Part shown: piece after piece, positions 12,999 to 21,382 of the stretch
Position numbering within the stretch: position 1 is the stretch's first letter
How the letters are laid out: the number at the start of each line of letters is the position of its first letter
Made by a program: the position numbers and the translations under genes
The notes under the pieces: generated by a model
Seen by the model: only the letters and a program-made list of their open reading frames with translations
Told to the model about the DNA's origin: nothing
Database searches by the model: none
Source of the DNA: Mixta theicola
GTDB taxonomy: Bacteria; Pseudomonadota; Gammaproteobacteria; Enterobacterales; Enterobacteriaceae
Reading direction: 5' to 3'
DNA length: 64,000 nucleotides
NCBI RefSeq assembly: GCF_002895925.1
Contig: NZ_NWUO01000018.1
Location: 1 to 64,000 of the forward strand

Positions 12999-13018
12999 TT
13001 TCACCGCCGTTGGCGAAA
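12999..13018 (-). promoter_or_regulatory. Candidate NasR (ANTAR) RNA hairpin in the nas leader
   Basis: A perfect 7-bp stem (with one G-U) closes a six-base loop AACGGC on the minus strand, 16 bases upstream of the terminator hairpin. ANTAR proteins recognise paired hairpins with hexanucleotide loops bearing A at position 1 and G at position 4, which this loop has. I could not identify the second hexaloop with confidence. Confidence 0.55.
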
Positions 13019-13044
13019 CAAATGCGTAAGTTTTATTAAATTAT

Positions 13045-13060
13045 TGCAAACAGCGTGCCA
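13045..13060 (-). promoter_or_regulatory. Sigma-54 promoter of the nasF operon
   Basis: The minus strand reads TGGCAC-GCTGT-TTGCA, an exact match to the -24/-12 consensus (TGGCAC, N5, TTGCA). It places the transcript start near 13033, giving a leader of about 120 bases that contains the two hairpins. Sigma-54 control with NtrC is the known mode for Klebsiella nasF. Confidence 0.85.
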
Positions 13061-13133
13061 GTTTCTTTAAGCCGTCTGGCGCGGCTTTTACGCGCGTAAG
13101 CGCCTGCTGGCGCACTCTGCTGTGACATATCAC

Positions 13134-13148
13134 GCACGCTGATTGTGC
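13134..13148. promoter_or_regulatory. Candidate NtrC-binding site upstream of the nas promoter
   Basis: GCAC-N7-GTGC has the geometry of the NtrC consensus (GCAC, seven bases, GTGC). It is centred about 108 bases upstream of the predicted transcript start, a normal enhancer distance for sigma-54. It lies just past the nasR stop codon. Confidence 0.6.
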
Positions 13149-13150
13149 AG

Positions 13151-14398
13151 CTACCTGGTTTGAGGTAGCGAGAAGGCCGCAGCCACTTCCACCATCGCCC
13201 GCGCAATCTCGCCGACCCGCTTATTTTGATCCATCGCCATTTTGCGCAGCGTATGCCAGGCCTGCTGTTCATCGCACTGATGATGCTGCATTAATAGCGC
13301 TTTGGCGCGATCGATCTGTTTGCGCTCCGCCAGCGCGGCGTGCATCGCCGCCAGCTCGTCGCTCTGCGCCTGCAGGCGCTGGGCCTGATTCTCTATCAGC
13401 GCTAACAGCGAACGCCCCAGCTGTGGCGCAATCCCGGCGACATCCAGCGCGCCGCCCTCCTCCAGCCAGGGCGCATCCGCTACATACAGGTTGTAGCCCA
13501 GCGGCTGCCAGCAGGCCTCCGTCGGCGGCGCGGCGTTTGCCGCTTCCAGCTGAGCGATACCGTGACGACAAACCTGCATCACCTGCTGCCGGAGACGTGC
13601 TTCTATCTGCTTCATCCCATCCAGCCGCTCGCTGATCAGCCGAAACCAGTGCTGCGCATTGACACCGCGCGGGTTCATCCCGCTACAGGCGATGCGCCGC
13701 AGCTTTTCTGTCTCCTGTCCCGCTTCGGCGATGGCGCGCCAGGCCTGCAGGCTGCCCTCATCGGCAAACTGGCAGAAGGTGCTGAAACTACGATCCTGAC
13801 ACTCCAGCAGCGTTATCAGCTGCTGACGATCCGCTTTGCTGAACGCTCCGGCGGCAAACCCCGCCGCGCCGGTTGCCCGCTCCTGCCCGGCCAGCTCTTT
13901 GCCCTGCATAAAGCTGAACAGAGCGAGCAGCGCCCGCGACATGCTGTGGCTGGCGTTATCCGCCGCCTCGAATATCAGATGCAGCAGATGCCGTATCAGT
14001 TCGCTGAACTGCTGCATCGCTTCGGCATGGGGCAGCTGACGACGCTGTACCTGTGCACGCAGCGCCTCCAGCCCGCTTAGCGCCTGCAGCGCCAGCGCCA
14101 CGCGGCCGTAAAGGCGACCGGCGGCGGCACGCTCTTCCGGCCCCGGCAGCTGCACCAGCATAGCGCTCAACGCCTCATCGACCTCGTGTTGCCGCGTGGC
14201 CAAATGCGGCGGCGTCAGTCTGGTATCGGTACACAGCCAAAGCGTGGATATACCGCGCTCGCGCTGTAAGGCATGAATTAATGCGCTAATCGCATCCAGC
14301 AACGCCTCGCTATTTAACAGTTCCTGCAACGCTAGCCGCTCGTTTTCCCGTGACGCTGACAGATAACGCCAGGCATAACCGGTGGTGTTTTGCATCAT
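13151..14398 (-). CDS. nasR: Nitrate/nitrite-responsive antiterminator NasR
   Basis: The protein has 415 residues: an N-terminal NIT sensor domain (helical, about 20-260, with LQRERGISTLWL and QHEVDEALSAM) and a C-terminal ANTAR RNA-binding domain (about 345-410: ERKQIDRAKALLMQHHQCDE, AWHTLRKMAMDQNKRVGEIA). The family is the Klebsiella NasR type, which binds nitrate or nitrite and then the leader RNA to prevent termination. I use the first ATG of the pair at 14398/14395 (GGGGCGA upstream). It is transcribed in the same direction as nasFEDCBA, with the sigma-54 promoter between. Confidence 0.94.
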   Translation of the reverse strand: MMQNTTGYAWRYLSASRENERLALQELLNSEALLDAISALIHALQRERGISTLWLCTDTRLTPPHLATRQHEVDEALSAMLVQLPGPEERAAAGRLYGRVALALQALSGLEALRAQVQRRQLPHAEAMQQFSELIRHLLHLIFEAADNASHSMSRALLALFSFMQGKELAGQERATGAAGFAAGAFSKADRQQLITLLECQDRSFSTFCQFADEGSLQAWRAIAEAGQETEKLRRIACSGMNPRGVNAQHWFRLISERLDGMKQIEARLRQQVMQVCRHGIAQLEAANAAPPTEACWQPLGYNLYVADAPWLEEGGALDVAGIAPQLGRSLLALIENQAQRLQAQSDELAAMHAALAERKQIDRAKALLMQHHQCDEQQAWHTLRKMAMDQNKRVGEIARAMVEVAAAFSLPQTR

Positions 14399-14500
14399 CG
14401 TTCGCCCCGTAAACACTATCCCGTCAAAGATTAAGCAAACTACGTGCCGCTTATTTCAACGGCGCCGCCATAGTTTTTACTTATATTTTGCGCCTACGCC

Positions 14501-14528
14501 TCAAGTTGTGCGCGCGCCTAACCGATAC
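14501..14528 (+). promoter_or_regulatory. Candidate sigma-28 (FliA) promoter of the chemoreceptor
   Basis: TCAAGTT followed 14 bases later by CCGATAC resembles the flagellar sigma-28 consensus (TAAAGTTT, N11, GCCGATAA), with spacing one base longer than ideal. It lies 37-64 bases before the start of a methyl-accepting chemotaxis gene, a class normally expressed from FliA. Confidence 0.45.
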
Positions 14529-14564
14529 CCGATAAATCCCATTCCCGTTCATTGAGGCTCCACC

Positions 14565-16352
14565 ATGCTCTCTTCCATTCGTGCCCGTATTGTCGCTATT
14601 ACTACCGCCTGCGTAGTGGTGGCGTTAATGATTAACGCCACGCTGAACTATCTGGTAACGGAAAAATATAATCAGCAGACCATCAGCAGCACGCTGAAAG
14701 CGGCGGTCGATAGCCATAACGCCGCGATTGCCGAATGGGTTAACGGTAAATCCACCATGATCGCCTCGCTGCAGGCGGCGGCGCTGAGCGCCGATCCGGT
14801 CCCGGCGTTCCGGCAGATTGCGGCGGCGGGCGGCTTTACCAACGTGTATGCCGGCTATGCCAGCAAAGTGGCGAAATTTTCCGACGCGGCCGGCATTCCC
14901 CCTGATTTTGATCCGACGGGTCGCCCGTGGTATTTGCAGGCGCAGGCGGCCGGAAAACCGGTGGTGACGCCGCCCTATGTCGATGTCGCCAGCGGCAAGC
15001 TGGTAGTGGCCTTCGCCGTTCCGGTGTTACAGAACGGCACGCTGCAGGCGGTGCTGTCCGGCGACGTGGCGATGGACAACGTGGTGGCGAACGTAGGCTC
15101 AATTCACCCTACGCCCGCCAGCAGCGGTCTGCTGATCGATAAAAAAGGCATGATTGTGACCACCAGCGATGCGAAAATGGCCCTGAAACCGGTGAAAACG
15201 TTGCTGCCGGATCTCGACGTATCCGCCCTGCTGAGCAGCGACACGCCGGTAGCGGCGCAGCTGAACGGCGTGGATAAGCTGCTGCTGGCGAAGCCGGTCA
15301 GCGGCACCGACTGGTATCTGGTGGTGGCGCTGGATCGCGCGGAAGCTTACGCCGGTATGCATTCGCTGCTTTCCGCCTCGGCGGTTTCGCTGATCCTGCT
15401 GGTATTCGTCGCCGCGCTGACGATCGGCCTGCTGACTGGCGCCCTGATGCGTCGCCTGCTGTCGATTCGTGATGCGATGCGCGCGATCGGCTCTGGCGAT
15501 AATGATCTGACCCAGCGCCTGCCGGTCAACGGTAATGATGAGGTCTCGCAAATCGCCAGCGCCTTTAACGCCTTTACCGATAAGCTGGCGACGGTGATGA
15601 CGCAGCTGCGGGACGCCAGCGCCTCGGTGCAGGTGGCAGCCAATGAGATTGCTACCGGCAACGCCGATCTTTCCGGGCGTACCGGGCAGGCGGCCAATAA
15701 TCTGCGCGAAACGGTAAGCGCGATGGATACGATTAGCCAGTCGGTAACCCAGTCAACCCAGTCGGCGATACAGGCTAATCAGCAGGCGGCCTCCGCTTCT
15801 GAAGCCGCACGACACGGCGGCGAAGTGGTTTCCAGCGTGATCGCGACCATGGAAACCATCGAACAGGCCTCCGGCAAAATCGGCGATATTATCAGCGTGA
15901 TCGACGGCATCGCCTTCCAGACCAATATTCTGGCGCTGAACGCAGCGGTCGAGGCCGCGCGCGCCGGCGAACAGGGACGTGGTTTCGCGGTGGTTGCCGG
16001 TGAAGTGCGTAATCTGGCGCAGCGCAGCGCGCAGGCGGCGAAAGAGATCAAAACCCTGATCGACAGCACGACTCAAAGCGTGGCGACCGGCTCGCGCTAT
16101 GTGCGGATGGCGGGCGAAAGCATGAATATTATCGTCAGCAGCGTTGCCAGCGTTTCTGACATTATGGAGGGTATTACGCTGGCCAGTGAAACCCAGCTGC
16201 ACGGTATTCAGGGCGTCCATTTAGCGATTGGCAAACTGGATGAAATGGTGCAGCAGAACGCCGAACTGGTGGTGGAATCGACCGCCGCCGCCGACGCGCT
16301 GAAGTTTCAGGCCAACGAACTGGCCGATACCGCAGGTCACTTCCGTCTGTAA
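14565..16352 (+). CDS. Methyl-accepting chemotaxis protein with dCache sensor
   Basis: This inner-membrane chemoreceptor has 595 residues. It has a transmembrane helix at about 8-30, a periplasmic dCache-type sensor at about 35-270 ([24 protein letters not shown] and a second sub-domain with [16 protein letters not shown]), a second membrane helix at about 272-300, HAMP, and a cytoplasmic signalling hairpin with the highly conserved [20 protein letters not shown] tip. It ends ..ADTAGHFRL and lacks the C-terminal NWETF-type CheR/CheB pentapeptide. It sits next to nasR, but nothing shows that it senses nitrate; dCache receptors of this class more often bind amino acids or organic acids. An ATG with GAGG upstream supports the start. 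Confidence 0.93.
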   Translation: MLSSIRARIVAITTACVVVALMINATLNYLVTEKYNQQTISSTLKAAVDSHNAAIAEWVNGKSTMIASLQAAALSADPVPAFRQIAAAGGFTNVYAGYASKVAKFSDAAGIPPDFDPTGRPWYLQAQAAGKPVVTPPYVDVASGKLVVAFAVPVLQNGTLQAVLSGDVAMDNVVANVGSIHPTPASSGLLIDKKGMIVTTSDAKMALKPVKTLLPDLDVSALLSSDTPVAAQLNGVDKLLLAKPVSGTDWYLVVALDRAEAYAGMHSLLSASAVSLILLVFVAALTIGLLTGALMRRLLSIRDAMRAIGSGDNDLTQRLPVNGNDEVSQIASAFNAFTDKLATVMTQLRDASASVQVAANEIATGNADLSGRTGQAANNLRETVSAMDTISQSVTQSTQSAIQANQQAASASEAARHGGEVVSSVIATMETIEQASGKIGDIISVIDGIAFQTNILALNAAVEAARAGEQGRGFAVVAGEVRNLAQRSAQAAKEIKTLIDSTTQSVATGSRYVRMAGESMNIIVSSVASVSDIMEGITLASETQLHGIQGVHLAIGKLDEMVQQNAELVVESTAAADALKFQANELADTAGHFRL

Positions 16353-16367
16353 ATTCTGAAATACGTC

Positions 16368-16396
16368 GCCTGACGGTGATTTAACACCGTCGGGCG
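16368..16396 (+). terminator. Hairpin downstream of the chemoreceptor gene
   Basis: GACGGTG-ATTTAA-CACCGTC, extended by GCC/GGC, forms a stable hairpin 16 bases past the stop. The following U tract is weak and interrupted, so terminator function is only probable. Confidence 0.5.
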
Positions 16397-16553
16397 AGGT
16401 CGCTCTCCCGTCCCATTTTCTTCTTTTGCGCGTTGCATTAAGCCTGCGCCATGCCTGCTTTGCTGACTATACTTGCCACATACCGCTCTGATACCGCCGC
16501 AGGGCGATGACGCACGGCGACGAATAACATGAGAAACAGACCCGCGCAATGGT

Positions 16554-16581
16554 TTGAAATCTCAAAAGTGTCAGGTAGACT
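16554..16581 (+). promoter_or_regulatory. Candidate sigma-70 promoter ahead of the T6SS-associated lipoprotein gene
   Basis: TTGAAA and TAGACT are spaced by 16 bases in the 376-base gap between the chemoreceptor and the lipoprotein gene. The rest of that gap shows no gene I can support. Confidence 0.35.
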
Positions 16582-16728
16582 GAGCCTGGTTTTATCTTTC
16601 TGTAAATCTGAGCAATTTTTCCAGCCAGCCGCGTCACAGAACGGCAAGCGTCAGGCTTGCCCGCCGCGTCTCTGCGCTACACGCTCTGGCTTTTGTCCAG
16701 ATAATCTGATGAGATCGTGAGGATCAAA

Positions 16729-17220
16729 GTGAAAATTCGTTTCGCGCTGACATTACTCGCTGTTATGACCGTTGCTGGCTGTAAACCACCCGCACCGCCC
16801 GTCAATGACGACACGCTGGTCAGCAGCACCGTCAACGGCGTGACGCTGGTGCATCGTCATGCGGTCAGTGCGCCCGGCGAGTTTACGCCGGTTGATGAGA
16901 GCTATCGCGCACTGTACGACGCATCGGTTATGACGACGCCCGACTACGGCGGCAAAGTGGTGCGCTATCTGGAAAACGGCAAGCCTTTCCAGGTGCTTGG
17001 CAAGGTAGAAAATGACTGGCTGGCGATCGCCGAGCCGGATGACACGCAGCTTATCGGCTATGTGCCGATGAAGGCCGGAGTGCCCAGCGTTCGCTATGAG
17101 CAGACGCTGCGCAACGATCGCCCGCGTCCGCGCCGCGCCAGTAAGCAGGTGTGTGTCGATGTCGGCGGCACCAGTAAAGCCTGCCGCAAAGCCAATACCG
17201 CCACCTGGATCCTTGATTAA
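16729..17220 (+). CDS. SH3-like lipoprotein at the head of the T6SS fragment
   Basis: The protein has 163 residues from a GTG at 16729, which has GAGG seven bases upstream; a second GTG at 16717 would add four residues and has no ribosome site. A lipoprotein signal with lipobox VAGC is followed by a short linker and an SH3-like region (GGKVVRYLENGKPFQVLGKV, WLAIAEPDDTQLIGYVPM), then a basic segment (RPRPRRASKQ) and two cysteines near the C terminus. SH3-like lipoproteins of this type occur beside tss genes. TssJ, the usual T6SS lipoprotein, has a different fold, so calling this TssJ would be wrong on sequence alone. Role unknown. Confidence 0.75.
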   Translation: MKIRFALTLLAVMTVAGCKPPAPPVNDDTLVSSTVNGVTLVHRHAVSAPGEFTPVDESYRALYDASVMTTPDYGGKVVRYLENGKPFQVLGKVENDWLAIAEPDDTQLIGYVPMKAGVPSVRYEQTLRNDRPRPRRASKQVCVDVGGTSKACRKANTATWILD

Positions 17221-17224
17221 GCTA

Positions 17225-17251
17225 CGCCTGCCGGCGCATAACCCGGCAGGA
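17225..17251. repeat. REP-like palindrome (copy 1)
   Basis: CCTGCCGG, an eight-base loop and CCGGCAGG form a perfect hairpin between the lipoprotein gene and tssL. A closely similar hairpin (GCCTGCCG, CGCTAATC, CGGCAGGC) occurs at 56641-56664 right after pth. Two similar intergenic palindromes fit an interspersed REP-type element. Confidence 0.5.
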
Positions 17252-17305
17252 ACTCTCGGTTACTGCTGAAAATGGGATATTTTCGGTCTGGAATAATGTG
17301 ATTCA

Positions 17306-18526
17306 ATGACGCCTGTAGATACTGCCCGTGAAGCACACAGCACGAGCACGGATAATATATTACTGGCAGCGGCCTCCCCGCTGTTGAATACCATTGTGCA
17401 TATTCGTATGGCTGCCACGCATGACGATCCGGCCGGGTTACGCCTGCAGCTGGTGGAAGAGGTGCGTCAGTTTGAAAACCGCTGCAAACAGGCTGGCCTG
17501 CCGTTTGAAACCATTATCGGCGCCCGCTACTGTCTTTGCAGCACGCTGGACGAAGCGGCGGCGCAAACCCCGTGGGGCATTCGCGGCGTCTGGTCGGGCA
17601 ACGGCCTGCTGGTTACCTTCCATAACGAAAGCTGGGGCGGCGAAAAGTTTTTCCAGCTGCTCTCCCGTCTGTCGCAAATGCCGACGCAGCATCTGGCGCT
17701 GCTGGAGGTGATTCATTATTGTCTGCTGCTGGGTTATGAAGGCCGCTATCGCGGCATGGAGAATGGCCGTCAGCAGCGCGATACTCTACGCACCCGCCTT
17801 GGACAGCTGATTGCCGAAACTCGCCAGAACATCGATGCGCCCGCCAGCGTGACGGTGGAAGCCAGGCCGCTGACCAGCCAGTTCTGGCGACCGCCGGTGC
17901 CGCTCTGGAGCTGTTTGCTTATTACCGCGTTAATTGCCAGCCTGATTTATAGCGGGCTTAACTGGCGGCTGGGCAGCCAGGCTGAGCCGCTGCTGCGCGC
18001 CATCTATCAGGCGCCGCTGCCTGAAGTGACGTTGTCACGCGGAGCGGCGACGCCGCAGTCATTACTTAATTTACGCCAGCGCTTAAGCGATGTGCTGGCC
18101 GCCGGTCAGCTGGAAGTCACCGATGGCCCCTTCGGCAGCAAAATTATTCTGCCCGCCGCTAAACTTTTCGAACCGGACGCGACCGTGCTGAACAGCTCTG
18201 GGCGGGCATTGCTGATGCGCGTTGCCGCCGCGGTACAGGATATTAAAGGCACCCTGCTGGTTTCGGCCTATACCGATAATCGCACACCGCGCGATAACCG
18301 CTTCCCGTCCAGCTATGAGTATTCTCTGGCGCGGGCGAAAGCGATTAGCGCCCTGCTCAATCAGCAGCTGACGCCCGGCCATCAGGTTAAGGCCGAGGGA
18401 CGCGGCGATAGCGAGCCGCTGCTGCCGAACGACAGCGAAGAGAATCGCGCCCGCAATCGACGTATCGAAATTACGCTGTTCGCCGCGCCAGCCCCGGCGA
18501 ACCCTGCGCCAAAGGAGAAGCCGTAA
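17306..18526 (+). CDS. tssL: T6SS membrane-complex protein TssL with OmpA-like peptidoglycan-binding domain
   Basis: The protein has 406 residues. The first 180 or so are the cytoplasmic DotU/TssL domain (CSTLDEAAAQTPWG, NESWGGEKFFQLLSRL, EVIHYCLLLGYEGRYRG), followed by a single membrane helix (WSCLLITALIASLIYSG) and a periplasmic OmpA/MotB domain (LLVSAYTDNRTP, SLARAKAISALLNQQL, EGRGDSEPLLPND, ARNRRIEITL). TssL with TssM and TssJ forms the envelope-spanning complex of T6SS. The stop overlaps the start of tssM (TAATG). No tssJ, tssK or other core gene is adjacent. Confidence 0.95.
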   Translation: MTPVDTAREAHSTSTDNILLAAASPLLNTIVHIRMAATHDDPAGLRLQLVEEVRQFENRCKQAGLPFETIIGARYCLCSTLDEAAAQTPWGIRGVWSGNGLLVTFHNESWGGEKFFQLLSRLSQMPTQHLALLEVIHYCLLLGYEGRYRGMENGRQQRDTLRTRLGQLIAETRQNIDAPASVTVEARPLTSQFWRPPVPLWSCLLITALIASLIYSGLNWRLGSQAEPLLRAIYQAPLPEVTLSRGAATPQSLLNLRQRLSDVLAAGQLEVTDGPFGSKIILPAAKLFEPDATVLNSSGRALLMRVAAAVQDIKGTLLVSAYTDNRTPRDNRFPSSYEYSLARAKAISALLNQQLTPGHQVKAEGRGDSEPLLPNDSEENRARNRRIEITLFAAPAPANPAPKEKP

Positions 18527-20640
18527 TGAAGAAAGTATGGCCCCCCTTGCTTGCCAGTCGCCTGGCCTGGGGCTTTATCGGCATCAGCGCCTTTGCCTGT
18601 CTGGTCTGGATTATCGGCCCGCTGTTGATCGTTAACGATTCGCGCCCGCTGGAGCCGGTGTTTAATCGCCAGCTGGTGATTGGGCTCGGCTATTTTTTCT
18701 GGATCCTGATGCAGCTGATCCCCCGGCTGTATAACGCCTGGTTTAATAATCGTCTGCTGACCAATCTGCAGCAGCAGGTGGTGCTCGATCCGGCGGAGCA
18801 GCAGGCAACTGAAAGCATGCTCACCGATCGCTTTAACGAAGCCATTACCCTGCTGAAGAAAGCGCAGTTTGGCCGGAAACGTCACGGCAGCCGCTGGCAG
18901 CGCTACAGCGCGCCGTGGCTCTATCAGCTGCCGTGGTACATGATTGTCGGCGCGCCGGGCGCCGGTAAGACCACCGCCTTGCTGAACTCCGGGCTGGAGT
19001 TTCCTTTAACCGATAGCCTCGGCAAAAGCGCCGTGCGCGGCATTGGCGGCACGCGCCACTGCGACTGGTGGTTTACCGATCGCGCCGTGCTGCTGGATAC
19101 CGCAGGACGTTACACCCTGCAGGAGAGCCAGCGCGCCCGTGACGCCAGCGAATGGCAAACTTTTATCGCCCTGCTGAAACGCTACCGGGCGCGCCAGCCG
19201 ATTAACGGCGTGATTATGACCATCAGCGTTGCCGACCTGCTCAGCGATGCCGCCGAGGCGCGTTATGCGCAGGCCACCGCCCTGCGTCAGCGTATGCAGG
19301 AGCTGCATCAGCAGACCGGAATCCATTTTCCGGTCTATATCATGGTGACGAAAACCGATTTGCTGAAAGGCTTTATGGACTATTTCGCGACGCTGGATAA
19401 GCAGCAGCGCGATCGTATCTGGGGATTTACCTTCCCCTGGGAGCCGAACCGCGACGGCAGCTATCCGCTCAACGGCCACTTTGAACAGCAGTTTACCCTG
19501 TTGCAGCAGCAGCTACAGCGCGATGTGGCGCACCGGATGGAGCAGCAGAACGAACTGATACAGCGCGCCGATTGCTTCCTGTTTCCGCAGGAGTTCGCCT
19601 CGCTGCGTCCGCTGCTGGCGGAGTATCTGGATATTGTTTTTTCTCCCGTCGATGGCGCGGTCGCCTGGTCGCCGCGCGGCCTGTTCTTTACCAGCGGCAC
19701 GCAGGAAGGTCTGCCGTTCGATCGCATTATGGGACAGCTAACGCGCAAGCTGCAGCTGCCGCGCACCGGCGAACACTCCATTGCCGCCTGGGATAGCGTT
19801 AACCGCGCCGCGCCGATCCCCGGCAATAAAGGGCAAAGCTATTTTATTCGCCATCTGCTTAGCGATCTGATTTTTGAAGAAAGCGGACTGGCTGGCAGCG
19901 ATCGTCGCTGGGAAGATCGTAATCGCCTGCTGCACTGGACCGCCTACGGCGCGATGGCCGCCGGGCTGCTGCTGGCCTGCGGCCTGTGGTTTACCAGCTA
20001 CCTGCAAAACCAGCACTATCTGCAGCAGATTGCGCAGCGCGTTCCGCCGTTGACACATCAGGGCGAGGAACTTGCCCGGCAAAACGCCGGCACCATTTTC
20101 GATCTGCTACCCTATTTGAATGGCCTGGTGAAGTTGCCGCAGGTAGCGAGTTTTTCTCTGGATAGCCCGCCGCTCAGCATGCGCGCTGGGCTGTATCGCG
20201 GCGATCAGATTAGCGACGCCGCCTGGGTGCTGTATCAGAACGCCCTGAAGTCGCTGCTGTTACCGCGCGTTGCCCAGGAAATTACGCGGATTTTAGGCAG
20301 TGATAAAGGCGATGACAGCGAATTTAGCCGTAATGCCCTGCGTGCTTATCAAATGCTTTATCAGCCGCGCAACTACGACGGAGAATTCCTGCGCGGCTGG
20401 TTGATGCAAAACTTACAGCGTACCCTGCCGGCGAACGTCACCACGCACGATCTTCAGCAGCTTGACTGGCACCTTAGCCAGCTGCTGGACCGGCAGATTC
20501 AGTCGTCGCCCTTCGCTCGCGACAACGCATTAATTATGCGCAAGCTGGCGGCCAGCCTGGCGAATTCGGCGCCGGACGGCAGGCAGTTTGCGACAGCGTC
20601 CGCAGGAATAACGCAGCGAGCGGGCAATCGGCATCAATGA
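18526..20640 (+). CDS. tssM: Short TssM (IcmF) T6SS membrane-complex protein
   Basis: The protein has 704 residues, whereas TssM of working T6SS is commonly about 1100-1200. Seen here are N-terminal membrane helices (about 15-35 and 47-65), the NTPase domain with Walker A VGAPGAGKTT (about 140-149) and LLDTAGRYT, the IcmF-related region (about 300-460) and a third membrane helix (GAMAAGLLLACGLWF). The large periplasmic C-terminal part that contacts TssJ appears to be missing. The frame ends ..SAPDGRQFATASAGITQRAGNRHQ, and its stop overlaps the tagF ribosome site, so the 3' end looks natural and the loss would be an internal deletion or an already reduced family member. No frameshift is obvious in the remaining part. 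Confidence 0.85.
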   Translation: MKKVWPPLLASRLAWGFIGISAFACLVWIIGPLLIVNDSRPLEPVFNRQLVIGLGYFFWILMQLIPRLYNAWFNNRLLTNLQQQVVLDPAEQQATESMLTDRFNEAITLLKKAQFGRKRHGSRWQRYSAPWLYQLPWYMIVGAPGAGKTTALLNSGLEFPLTDSLGKSAVRGIGGTRHCDWWFTDRAVLLDTAGRYTLQESQRARDASEWQTFIALLKRYRARQPINGVIMTISVADLLSDAAEARYAQATALRQRMQELHQQTGIHFPVYIMVTKTDLLKGFMDYFATLDKQQRDRIWGFTFPWEPNRDGSYPLNGHFEQQFTLLQQQLQRDVAHRMEQQNELIQRADCFLFPQEFASLRPLLAEYLDIVFSPVDGAVAWSPRGLFFTSGTQEGLPFDRIMGQLTRKLQLPRTGEHSIAAWDSVNRAAPIPGNKGQSYFIRHLLSDLIFEESGLAGSDRRWEDRNRLLHWTAYGAMAAGLLLACGLWFTSYLQNQHYLQQIAQRVPPLTHQGEELARQNAGTIFDLLPYLNGLVKLPQVASFSLDSPPLSMRAGLYRGDQISDAAWVLYQNALKSLLLPRVAQEITRILGSDKGDDSEFSRNALRAYQMLYQPRNYDGEFLRGWLMQNLQRTLPANVTTHDLQQLDWHLSQLLDRQIQSSPFARDNALIMRKLAASLANSAPDGRQFATASAGITQRAGNRHQ

Positions 20641-20650
20641 GGTAACGGTT

Positions 20651-21346
20651 ATGGCGGAGAGAGTAGCCCCCGGCTGGTATGGAAAGCTACCGGTTACCGG
20701 CGATTTCCTGCAGCGGCGGCTGTCGGATAGTCTGGTCACCGGCTGGTCCAACTGGTTTCACCAGGGGATCACCCAGTGGCACCAGCAAAAGGTGACCGCT
20801 GACGCCTTCCTGCGCGCGCCGGTGTGGAACTTTATTATTCCGGTTACGCCCGGCTTTCAACGTATCCAGATGGGCTGTCTGCTGCCCTCGCGCGATCGCG
20901 TTGGCCGCAGCTGGCCGCTGGTGGCGGTGAAAACTTTTACCCCTGAGCAGTGGCATCCGGCGCAGCTGATTATCGCCGGCGACTGGTATCGTCAGCTGGG
21001 CAGCGGTTTATTGCAGGCGGTGCGCGAGCCGCAGCCGGTCGATACGCTGGAGCAATATCTGCTGGCGTTGTCCCCGCTGCCGGAGCCGGAAAAGCAGCGA
21101 TCCGCCATTATGGACGTTATCGGCTATCAGGATCTGCCCTGCACGTTAAGCTGGCGCGAAGTCGCCGACCGCTTTAACCCGCAACATTTTATCAGCTACT
21201 GGTGGAGCAACCGCTGCGACGGATTTCCTCACGCCACGCACAAGCACAGCGGCATTTTAAATGCGCAGCTTTTTTCCCTGCTGTTTAACCCGGCCGCAGG
21301 CGCGCCACCGGGACGTAACGGCCTTTATCCACCGATGTTTGAGTAG
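20651..21346 (+). CDS. tagF: T6SS-associated regulatory protein TagF
   Basis: The protein has 231 residues and belongs to the TagF/ImpM (DUF2094) family. It has the characteristic start PGWYGKLPVTGDFLQRRL, WNFIIPVTPGFQRIQMGCLLPSRDRVGRSWPL near residues 58-90, and a C-terminal YWWSNR segment. In Pseudomonas, TagF is a cytoplasmic repressor of T6SS that works with Fha and counterbalances the PpkA pathway. The ATG follows GAGG by eight bases and lies 10 bases after tssM. Next come fha, pppA and ppkA, the other parts of the same control pathway. Confidence 0.92.
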   Translation: MAERVAPGWYGKLPVTGDFLQRRLSDSLVTGWSNWFHQGITQWHQQKVTADAFLRAPVWNFIIPVTPGFQRIQMGCLLPSRDRVGRSWPLVAVKTFTPEQWHPAQLIIAGDWYRQLGSGLLQAVREPQPVDTLEQYLLALSPLPEPEKQRSAIMDVIGYQDLPCTLSWREVADRFNPQHFISYWWSNRCDGFPHATHKHSGILNAQLFSLLFNPAAGAPPGRNGLYPPMFE

Positions 21347-21382
21347 TGCCTTTTGTCCCGACTTTTTGATGCAGGAATCATC

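Noticed and set aside
16729-17220. TssJ assignment for the lipoprotein
   Set aside because: The sequence is SH3-like, not the transthyretin-like fold of TssJ.
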